A stretch of DNA of 64,000 bases, taken from assembly GCA_036897095.1 (NCBI GenBank), contig JAYMSP010000033.1, positions 1-64,000 of the forward strand. The letters are read 5' to 3'. Each line of letters opens with the position of its first letter. Position 1 is the first letter of the stretch. The notes under the pieces were generated by a model. The model was not told where the DNA came from. It searched no databases and saw only the letters and a list, made by a program, of their open reading frames with translations. The position numbers and the translations under genes are program-made. Positions 55,122-64,000 of this stretch are shown piece after piece. The stretch comes from Plantago elongata. Taxonomy: Eukaryota; Streptophyta; Magnoliopsida; Lamiales; Plantaginaceae.

Positions 55122-58100
55122 TCACTGACTCAAAATAGAGACTACAGAAATAGACAGATCAAGCCAAAACTTTTCCTCCCCATATCCAAGTCTAGCTAAA
55201 TGATCGGCACACTCGTCTGCTCTCCTGTCGATCCTCTTCAAATCAATCTCCCAAGGCATCCGAATGAGCTCTTTGCACCTATCTACCATTGGATAACATG
55301 TTATAACGTACACGCTCGTGAGGCTGTATTATTTCATCCCAAATCCTTTTTGCAATTTTACAATGACGGAGAAGATGCACTACTGATTCCTCAGCTTCAC
55401 CACACTGACTACAAACAGCATCTGGGGCCATGTTTCTCGAGAATCGCAGAACATTAGTCATTAGCTTATTTGTACAGCAAGCCAGATGAAGTGCTTTAAT
55501 TTATTCGACAACTTGCTTTTCCATATTACCTTCCACTTGTTCGACGGGCGGGGCATCTCATGTTTTAAACTGTGGAGAACCTTATATGCCGATTGACAAG
55601 AAAACTCTCCCGACGCCGTTTCATTCCACAGCATCATGTCCCTCTGATCCGTGAGTCTGATGCCTGAACTTTCGAGTTCAGATCTTATGTCGTTTGGCAG
55701 CACAGTACGAAGAGCAGAGAAGTTCCATTCTCCATCCGCATTTAAAACTTGGTTGAGTTTTACTACGTAATCAAGTTCATTAACCTGCTCAAGTACCTCG
55801 ACGAGTTTCATATCCTTGAACCATGTATCCAACATGAAGCTTATTCCTCCATCCCCAATCTTCCATCTGAAGCTTGCATTTAATTTTCCTGCACATTTAA
55901 TCACACCTTTCCACATAGGGCTGTCCCCAGCTCTGGAAATATAGTGAAGAATACTTCTCCCCTTCAAGTATTTTGTGTTCAATCAGCTCCCTCCAGATTG
56001 TTCTTTCTTTCCTTGTGTTCCAAACGATCTTTGCAAGCATGGCCTCATTATTAGTTCGTGCCTCCCTCAAACCCAAACCACCCGCAGCCTTGAGTTGTAC
56101 TACTTTTTTCCAGCCGACAAGGTGAGTTTTTCGTTGTGAAATATCATTAGACCATAGGAAATCGCAACTCAGCTTGTCCAATATATCACACTCGTGTTCT
56201 GGGAGCCAGGAAGACTGCATAATACAATGGACTGAGGAGGTAACTGACTGAATGAGAGTGGCACGTCCAGCAGTTAACAAAACTTGCTTCTTCCATCCTG
56301 AATATCGAGCAGTAACTTTGTCAACAAGTCTTTCAGCTTCCACTCTGCCCACTCTTCCGTGTCGCAGATATATACCAAGATATTTCCCCATATTAGGTGT
56401 CTGCGAGAACCCCAAGATGTCCGATATAGTTCTCTTCAGCTTTGCTCCTCCAGTTTTCGAAAAGTAGACCTTGGACTTAGTTAGGTTCAGATTTAATCCC
56501 GAGTTTTCGTAGAAGATATCAATTACCCGCTTGATGACTCTCGTATTGGCCACCGTCGCCTTACTCATTAGAATCAAATCATCCGCAAACAAAATATGCG
56601 AAAAAGCAGGACCATTCCTACATGGCTTCCATTCCTACATGGCTTGATTGGAGTCCATCTTCCCTGAGTTACCTGTTCATTAACCAGATAGGATAGACGT
56701 TTGATGCACAAAACAAATAGGTACGGTCATAACCCACAAGTATGGGTGATAGGTGCAAGCGGAGCCCCATTCCTCAGGATTCGAGAGGTGGTGTTCCGTA
56801 CACAAAACATAACGAGTCTAATCAGATTTCTTGGAAAATTGAATGCCTCCAAAGTTTTTTCCAAGAACTTCCAGCTTACTCGGTCATATGCTTTCTCCAG
56901 ATCCAACTTCATGACCATACAACCAACTTTATTCTTCTTTTTTGCTCTAAGCGAATGAAGAATCTCTTGCATTACAATGACATTATCCTGTGTACTTCGG
57001 CCACTAATGAAGCTCGATTGACATAAGGATATTAGTTCCGGCATAAGGTGTTTTAGGCGCATCGTGACACACTTTGTAATGAGCTTGTAGAGTACATTAC
57101 ACAAGGATATCGGCCTATACTCCGAGATTTTGCTTGGACTTGGCAGTTTCGGAATTAGACACACAAAGGCTTCACACATTACTTCATCGAATCTCCCAAG
57201 CCTCATAGCGTCCTGCAGAAACTTAACCACTGACAGGCCCAATCGTATCCCAACAATGTTGGTAGAAGAAACCTTGCAAACCATCCGGTCCCGGTGCTTT
57301 AGTTGGGTGGGTAGCCCACACTGCCTTCTTAACTTCCTGTGAAGATAATGGGGCAGCCAGTGCCTCGTGTTCTTCCACAGTTAGCCAAGCTTGAAAACCA
57401 GAAACCCCCATACGTTCCATGTTGTTGTTCGGCGTCCTGACAGGTGCAAAAATACGGCCAAAGTGCTCCAAAGTCCAAACTGTGTTGCTTGAGCACCTCC
57501 TGATCTTGTATCCACTCATCATCGATGTTTAGTAAGAGAATTTTATTACTCCTTCTTGCCAATGTAGATTGATGAAAGAATTTCGTATTGGACTCTCCTT
57601 CCTTTATCCATTTTACTCTGGATTTTCGGAACCATATCATTTCCTCTTGCTTGAGCACCTCATTATATTCTCTCGTCAAAGTCTTTTCCAAGTTAACCAA
57701 GAAAGAACTGTAATATTGAGCTAGAGAGTAGAGACTTCTGTATCCAATTTAGCCGGTTTCTTAGTTTTCGTTTTCTGTAGAAGACGTTACCAAACTTCTC
57801 TTTATTCCATGGCACTATCACCTTCGGGACGTGGTGAATTGTGTCTACCACAGTCCCTACCTTGCGCCAAATATCATCAATAAGCTGTTTGCACTTCGGA
57901 GACGCAAACGAATGGCCGAGTCCTCTTGTCATCATCGAACCCAAGGCATCATGTTAGGATTGGATGATGATCAGAATATGATTTGGGCACATGCACCACC
58001 GCATTCTTCGGGAATAGTTTGCACCATTCGTCACTAGCCAATGTACGATCAATTCTCTCTCGGATGTTTGCTAAAACACCCAGATTATTTTCCCATGTGA

Positions 58101-58639
58101 ACTTAGGACCATGGAAGCCTAAATCCCATAATTGGCACCTCTCGATCCAACTATTGAAGGCTTGGCATCTCCGGATGGAGGCTACATTCCCTCCTAGCTT
58201 CTCGTGTGTGAATCGAATTTCGTTAAAATCTCCCGTAACCATCCATGGTAATGTAACGGTCCTCATATACTCCTCCAATTCACTAAACAAACGCTCCTTA
58301 TCTTCTTGTCGGGTTGTGCATATATGCCAGAAAGACACCAGCTCCCTTGATCCCGACACCTAATCAAATTATGAATCACTTGATCCCCCACATGGAGCAC
58401 CTCGATATTTGTTTCCCGGGCATCCCAAAGTAACCAAATTCCTCCCATCATGCCATTGGTAGGAGCTTTAGTCCAATCCGGGAAGCCTAGCGTAGGTAGA
58501 ATGTATCTGCATGTTCCGGAGAGACACGGGTCTCCAAGATGAATATCACCTGGGGTCGGTTCTCTCTTACAATATCCTGAAGATTTCTTCTAAAATCCGA
58601 GTTACCAGCTCCTTGACAGTTCCAGGATAGAACTCTCAT
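55122..58639 (-). pseudogene. LINE ORF2 (endonuclease, reverse transcriptase)
   Basis: ORF2 begins MRVLSWNCQGAGN at 58639, the usual start of the apurinic-type endonuclease. Endonuclease motifs VTGDFNEI and SYSDHHPIL follow (about 58200 and 57960). The reverse transcriptase has FVCLIPK, YRPISLCNVLYK, KLDLEKAYDRVSW (57300-56750) and the catalytic FADD (56590), with the block between them damaged. A zf-RVT region (KVIWKSKL...FIWLA; CSQCGEAEESVVHLLRHC) follows. Only the last part of RNase H (REANRxAD-like RIDRRADECADHLARLG, 55190-55230) remains, so its middle was lost. At least seven frame breaks. Confidence 0.85.
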
Positions 58640-58654
58640 TAATAAACAAATGTA

Positions 58655-60207
58655 TTAATTTGACGGGGAGGCATTATTCCCCTCCATAATGCAATCTAGT
58701 GCATTAACATCATCCACATTAGTCCTCATCCCCTGATCCTCCGGACCTGGGTTAGCAGTAGTGTTGACATCCCCCACAACCCCTGCATTAAAACATAAAT
58801 CGGACCCTGTATTCGCGTTTATCAGGTCCACATCAATCAATTCCTTATCCCCCAGTGCTGCAAATGAATTAGAGCTTTCCATACGATTCGAACTTGACTG
58901 TCCAGTTTCAAACCTAGCCCTTCCACTAGAACCAAAACCAGCAGACGGTGCATTCAGATTCTGAGAGATCATGTGTTCCATCCTGGAGTTTCTCCTTAGA
59001 ATCGTCGTGGGAAGAACACATTTCCCCGCAGCCTTGCCCGTATCCAGAGAATCCTGCTTATCATTTGGATTAATCCATGCTCGTTTACCAGTAGTACCCT
59101 TAGCTTGACCCTCCTGGCTTATCAAAATTTCCTTCTCATGTGTCTGAGTTCTCGGACCAGTCCTTCCATTAGGCTGCTTTATTCCAGTCGGTTTATCTTT
59201 CTTCGAATTGGTATTCCAGCCAGATGGTGGTTTCTTCTTCCTGGAAACCGTCATCCACTCGCCAAATTCTTTCTTTTTAGCCTTCTCCACAAGCCACTCC
59301 ACAGGAGCATTCTTACTATAGATCACTTCCTCAGATGTGCTCTTTTCTGTATCCTGTGTTTCGCCACTCTTAGTACATTCCTTGGTCTGATGACCTGCAC
59401 TACCACACCTATAGCAGACGGTTGGTAAATTCTCATATACAACTTGATATATTGTCTTTCCAATACATATTCCAGTTTCCAACGGCACATCGAGCCGGAT
59501 TTGCACACAGAAACAGGCGAATTTACCACTACATTGAACGTATTGCCATCAAATTTCAGCGGGTCTCCATCACATCTAGCTGCAGTTTCTATTACTGACT
59601 CAAGGAGGAGTTCTACCGGGAGATTCAGAATTCGCACCCAGGTAATCGCTGTTTCTACCCTGTCATTATCCGCACGAAATCCAGGTTCCCACTTGCAAAT
59701 TGACAAGAAACTACCAGCCAACTGCCATGGCCCTTCTGTCAGAATTTTCCCACGAATCTCAGAATTAACGTTCTTGAGGCAGTTGCAATTGTGTCCAAGG
59801 TCTAACAATTCTGCATCCCCATTCAGCCCCCACATCCGATCAAGTTTCGCTACCAAAGCTTGGTAGAACCAAGGTTTCCCTAAAATCTTAATCAGTATTG
59901 CATCTTCCCAAGCTTTCACAATGCTAGTCTGAAATTCCTTAGACAAAATTATTGGTTTTAATGGGATTTCAGGTATTGCGTCAACGACCATCATCTGTTT
60001 TCTTTCTTCAAGGGTTCTGTTTTTATCCACAGAGACATCAGGTTGCTTGTAGTTGCCATACAGTTTGTAGGCATAGGTATCTAGATTCATTGGATCTTCT
60101 TCCTCCATGGAGTTTGATGATTCAGGATTATTCTGATCCGAATTGGTCGAGAGATCGTCAGAGACTTGCCTCTGGCGTTTCTGATTCCTTGTCGTTGGAT
60201 TATCCAT
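58655..60207 (-). pseudogene. LINE ORF1 (DUF4283 and zinc knuckle)
   Basis: ORF1 RNA-binding protein of the LINE. From the ATG at 60207 it carries a charged N-terminus, the DUF4283 region (WEDAILIKILGKPWFYQAL, ILTEGPWQL, ITWVRILNLP), then after one frame change near 59505 the segment RLDVPLETG, a CCHC knuckle (CYRCGSAGHQTKEC) and a long hydrophilic tail. Apart from the single frameshift the frame is open. Confidence 0.85.
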
Positions 60208-60599
60208 CGGACCGATGGGAGGGTGGTGAGACGGAGCCAGAGAGACGCGCGGTAGTCGTCTTCCGGCCAGATTACTGTAAACTGTGTGTCCTTTCTTTTT
60301 GAGGAGGAAAAACTATTAATTACTCCAAAACACACAAATTTGAGATTCCTAGCTTATATTATTCATATCAATACAAAAAGGTATTCTTAATATTCATGGT
60401 AACTAACCTCTTAAGAGTCATTGAGTACTCAAATAACTGAGAACATATCTCAACTAGCATTAGACGATATTCATAGATATCTCCAAAAAATATTTATATA
60501 ATGAAGATTGACATAGAACTCTCATACAAATAATTCCAAACAATCCATACTCATCAGAGAGTTTCAGCCGTTGAACAAGTGAAAGAAATCACGATACAC

Positions 60600-61187
60600 A
60601 TGATGACGATGAAGAGTGTCACAATTTCCATACTTGTATGCTTGGTTTGCATTGTGTCGACTACAGCAGATAAGGTATTAGTTGTAGATAATCCTATTGG
60701 AGAAGCTCCATGGACGCCTAGATTGCCATGGTGGCGTCCAACACCCGCTAACCACCATCAACATCATCACGGCCACCACAGGGCACCCCCAAGACACCGT
60801 CTGCCACCGCCACCACCTCCACGAGTGTCAATGCCACCGCCTCCACGAGTGTCAAAGTCGCCACCGCCACGGCCTGTGTCACCGCCAGTTCACAAAAGTC
60901 CGTCTCCACCAGTTCACAAAAGTCCATCTCCGCCAGTTCACAAAAGTCCTAGACCAGAACCAATTAGGTCGCCGAGCAAGAATCCAACTGATGGCTGCTC
61001 CATGGTTATAATAAACACACAAGGTTGTGTGGGAAATCTGATTACTTCATTTTTCGCTGACAAGGTGGCGATTAGCAGTTCATGTTGCCGTGTGATTTCA
61101 GGGATCTCGGATGAGTGCTTCGTGCAAGCATTTACACAATTTGAGGATGACGCTTTTGTCCGCAGGGTTAGAGATTTCTGTGCTTAA
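60600..61187 (+). CDS. Secreted proline-rich, prolamin-like (ECA1-type) protein
   Basis: The 195-residue product has a signal peptide (MMTMKSVTISILVCLVCIVS then TTA/DKV), a His-rich stretch NHHQHHHGHH (51-60), an extensin-like region with SPPPRPVSPPVHK and three SPPVHKSP repeats (about 88-117), and a C-terminal prolamin-like domain with six cysteines at 133, 143, 162, 163, 173 and 194. The C-x9-C-x18-CC-x9-C-x20-C pattern matches the ECA1/EC1 gametogenesis-related family (DUF1278), secreted proteins of reproductive tissues and defence-like roles. An upstream in-frame GTG at 60579 is not a credible start; three ATGs at 60600, 60603 and 60609 are possible. The gene has no intron. A TATA-like TATTTATATAA lies at about 60491-60501. 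Precise function unknown. Confidence 0.85.
   Translation: MMTMKSVTISILVCLVCIVSTTADKVLVVDNPIGEAPWTPRLPWWRPTPANHHQHHHGHHRAPPRHRLPPPPPPRVSMPPPPRVSKSPPPRPVSPPVHKSPSPPVHKSPSPPVHKSPRPEPIRSPSKNPTDGCSMVIINTQGCVGNLITSFFADKVAISSSCCRVISGISDECFVQAFTQFEDDAFVRRVRDFCA
60882..60950 (+). repeat. 24-bp in-frame repeats, three units
   Basis: CCGCCAGTTCACAAAAGTCC and near-copies at 60882, 60906 and 60930 encode SPPVHKSP blocks of the extensin-like region. Confidence 0.9.
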
Positions 61188-62189
61188 CTAACAGCCTCAA
61201 AATTGCCCATACACATGAGCTACAGTATGCGTTAGTAGGGCTCAATTCCTGTCATTTATGGGTTTTTTTTTTTTTTTTTATCTTTTGCAAATTCTTTGTA
61301 GATTGGTTAGAACTTATAATCTGTCTAGTTTTCTTGATTTCTGTTTTACTGATCAGTGTACTTCACAACTTGAATATGTCATCCGACCCATTGATGACTA
61401 TCTGGTTCGATTTTCTTTTATTTTACCTTGGTGATCAGCTACAGATTTTTGATCATGTAATGCCATACACATCAAGACTTCTGTCCATGTAATACATCGT
61501 TAACCAGCCATTGATGCAGGAATTTTAAACAAAGAAGACACCCTTTTAAGGAGATAAATGAGTGATGCTAGAAGTGTTGTGGTCATAGGATTCTAAATTA
61601 TGTGAAACTATATTATAAATTTCTAATAGATCGACTATTCTTTTTGCTCGTGAGATTCTAGATGGTGTGATACTATAAGGTAACGTTCATCTAACAGGAT
61701 TTAACTAACTCAACCTGAATTGCTTTAGAGTTGTTTAAAGATCTTTAGACTTCATTCGTAAACTTCAAAGCAGATTAAACAAACATGAACAATAAAAGGG
61801 TCGTTTAAACGAACCTCACATGTTCGAGAAATTACTTTTGCACCCACTCGTAACAGATTTAAGCAGCTTGGAAAAAAAAGGGAGATAACGCTATTGGGCT
61901 GCAGAAATGAATTCCGACAGACATACATGATACAGCAAAAAGAACAATCATTAATGAAACAAAGCTCTTAGATATACATTTAAACAAAAGCTATGGATCA
62001 TTAAACGACTCATATGTGAAACAGTTTTTCGCATATATTACCGCAATCTTCTTTTCTGTGTCATTGCCCAAAAAACATCTACGAAGTATTAGTTCAAGCT
62101 GTACAAACATGGGGAAACTATAACTGGAAAAGGAAATTGCTACGCAGAAGGGGGCTTCTGAACTTCTGATAAGGTGAAACAAGGCCTGT
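61188..62189. other. Spacer between convergent genes
   Basis: The 3' flanks of the proline-rich gene (+) and UBP gene (-), with an 18-base T run at about 61263-61280. No gene recognised. Confidence 0.6.
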
Positions 62190-63821
62190 TCAGCTCTTGC
62201 TTTCAGCAGCTAGGCTCTCATAGAAGAGAATGTATCCGTTGTCAGTGTTACCGGAGTATTCATGAGCAGACCCGAAGAATGCCTGAATAGCAGACTCATC
62301 TATCATCTCCACACTCTCATCGTCAAAAAACAGCCAGTGGTTGTGACTTTTGACAAGGCTGACATAGTGCCCATGGTTTGGTCCACTCCCAACATGAACT
62401 ACGACCCCAAACAAAGAGTATTCCGTGTCAGTATCTTCCACAGTGTTGCTAAGTTTCAGTTCCATAGGAAAGACTACACGATAGGATAGTTTCTTGTGAC
62501 GGTTTAGCTGCTCCATGTACTTGAATCTCTTCAGATGAATGACCAGGATACCAGGTGGTTGCTTTATCTTCATCCTCTTTTGAGCTTCTTGCAAACTGTC
62601 AGTTTAGGAAAATTAACTCCTTTTTCTGGTATGTGAATAACTAGAAGCAAATATATCATAGAACCCTTGTGATTTGCTAAATATCCAAAAAAACATGAAT
62701 TTGGGAATGTTCAGCACCCTCAAAACCCTAGTTGGCGAAAGGGGTGTTTAACACATCAAAGTCATGGCTTTTGCTGATACTCATCAAACATTGGAGTAAA
62801 CAAGGAAATACACCCATTCACTTACCTACAGCACCTATCACAGAAGAATTTATCCTCAGCATTGAGGGTTTCTGTGGAGCTAAAATTCTTGAGGCAGCTA
62901 GTAATTGAACTATTTTGTTCAATATCAAGGCTTAGATCTAAGAATGTCTCGTCTCTCGCGGTAACAGTCTCACACCGTAAACATCTTGTCTCGTTTGTAA
63001 GAATACCCTGCATACGTATCAACATTAAGCCAACAAGTAAAACAAACATTGGTCAAGAACGCTCATAATCAGTTTTGGGCCTCCAAAACAGAGCAATCAA
63101 GTTGAAATTTATACTATTTGAAGATGAAAAAAGGGACTGACAAAAGTAACTTATACTATAGCTGGCAAAGATTTCATGCTAGTATAGTACAAGTGAATGG
63201 ACATATTGTATTACAAAAATGAGTCCAACAAATCCATGATCCCAAAAATTATCCCAATGCTTTCCATGTGCCCAATGGAAACATACTGCATCTTTCAATT
63301 ACATCAAACTAAAGATTACATGTTTACAGCTTTCCGACTGTGCTATTTAATCCAAAATTTCAATCTTAATATTATTTGTTAACGCTGTGAATATCTCATT
63401 TTAGTTATGTTATTATCTAATGATGTTCTTGTGGGATTCGGACAAAAATTCTCCGAACATCTTCAAGCTGAGCATTATTTCGTGGTTCACCATGCAGGCA
63501 ATATATTTTATGTTTCAAACAAGAACCGTGCATAAAAGTACTAGAAAGACATGGGATCTACAATCAATATCTAAGTGTGAAAACACAACTTTAAATGAGA
63601 CAATTATTCAAAAATTATAGAACATTGGGGTAGTTCACCTGAAAAATTTTGTGCACCCAAGTTACAAGCGGCTCCTTAACACCATTGACCTGGCCATTAC
63701 ACGGTCCATTCTGAACAGCATCAGCGGAAGTAGTCTGCGACCCACTTATTGTCTTGTGACACTCTTTTTCCACTATCTCGACAAGTTCATTCAGCAGGTA
63801 GTTCAAAAATTCATGGGCATC
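62190..63821 (-). CDS. UBP3/UBP4: Ubiquitin-specific protease UBP3/UBP4, 3' part
   Basis: Cysteine-protease deubiquitinase of the nucleus; in Arabidopsis UBP3 and UBP4 act redundantly in pollen development. Three exons are visible: 63639-63821, 62826-63007 and 62190-62595 (phases 0 and 2). Together they give the C-terminal ~256 residues. They begin [19 protein letters not shown], continue with a zinc-binding [18 protein letters not shown] and FFCDRCC pair, [14 protein letters not shown], the His box [27 protein letters not shown] and [13 protein letters not shown]. The catalytic Cys box and the N-terminus lie upstream of 63821 on the minus strand. I found no such exon in 63822-64000, so they fall beyond the window edge. 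The visible part is intact. Confidence 0.92.
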
Positions 63822-64000
63822 CTACATGAAAACACAGACTTCACGTCATTTCAAACTGAAGGCATTGAACCTTACCAGGCAAATCACATCATGAAGAGGA
63901 TTCTACAACCTATACCCTGTCTGATCACATCGAAGTATGAGTGAAGAAACCATATGGCCACTGGCCAGAGCAATGGTGTTAATGATTTGAGTTAAATATT

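Larger units (their letters stand above)
55067..60300 (-). mobile_element. L1-type LINE retrotransposon, decayed
   Basis: Near full-length plant L1 element on the minus strand: 5' leader (to about 60300), ORF1, a 15-bp gap, ORF2 with endonuclease, reverse transcriptase and zinc-binding region plus the tail end of an RNase H domain, and an A-rich 3' end (TCGAAAAATAAAAATAAAAA at about 55067-55087). Both ORFs carry several frameshifts and stops, so it cannot move on its own. I could not identify a target-site duplication. A short direct duplication CCATGTAGGAATGG lies at about 56620-56645. Confidence 0.9.

Noticed and set aside
55067-60340. Target-site duplication flanking the LINE
   Set aside because: I compared sequence next to the A-rich tail with the region around 60290-60340 and saw no convincing match.
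63822-64000. An upstream UBP exon with the catalytic Cys box
   Set aside because: No frame on the minus strand matches the expected residues before DAHEF; the exon must lie outside the window.

Overview
The window is nuclear DNA of a flowering plant, most likely a eudicot. The evidence is AT-rich intergenic DNA, GT-AG introns, an intron-bearing elongator tRNA-Met gene, and plant-only families (UGT85A glucosyltransferases, a germin-like protein, LSD1-zinc-finger metacaspases, LDL1, OM64, an ECA1/prolamin-like secreted protein). The UGT85A pair looks like the asterid 7-deoxyloganetin-glucosyltransferase-like branch, but I cannot fix the species from sequence alone. No operon logic applies; genes are individual transcription units and I reconstructed exon boundaries by reading splice sites and frames.

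Layout. 1-6.4 kb: gene-free, full of small repeats. 6.4-12.2 kb: two tandem UGT85A genes (+), each with one phase-1 intron. 12.2-15.5 kb: AT-rich spacer with a Stowaway-type MITE and a tRNA-like repeat. 15.5-16.6 kb: decayed F-box gene (+). 16.9 kb: tRNA-Met(CAT) with intron; a damaged partial copy lies at 20.4 kb. 18.8-19.5 kb: small methyl-CpG-binding-domain gene (+), bracketed by a direct repeat. 20.9-21.7 kb: remnant of a WAK/LRK10L-type receptor. 22.2-24.6 kb: intronless LDL1 histone demethylase (+). 25.4-28.6 kb: two decayed F-box genes (-), one FBD/LRR type and one FBA type. 29.7-30.6 kb: germin-like protein (-). 32.5-44.1 kb: three tandem type I metacaspases (+) with identical five-exon structure. 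44.7-45.9 kb: a 1.2-kb non-autonomous PIF/Harbinger-like transposon with TTA target duplication. 46.5-47.6 kb: alpha/beta hydrolase (-). 48.7-54.5 kb: 13-exon OM64/TOC64 amidase-TPR outer-membrane receptor (-). 55.1-60.3 kb: decayed L1-type LINE (-). 60.6-61.2 kb: secreted proline-rich, prolamin-like protein (+). 62.2 kb to the right edge: 3' half of a UBP3/UBP4 deubiquitinase (-), whose 5' exons lie outside the window.

Functionally the genes are a chance neighbourhood rather than a pathway. The best candidates for something new are: the metacaspase array, in which two copies carry DTCFSG instead of DACHSG at the catalytic cysteine and one has lost a residue from the first zinc-knuckle pair; an OM64 whose former amidase nucleophile position is Cys; and the small MBD protein with a PKKRKV nuclear signal, sitting between two copies of a repeat that carries a hydrophobic ORF.
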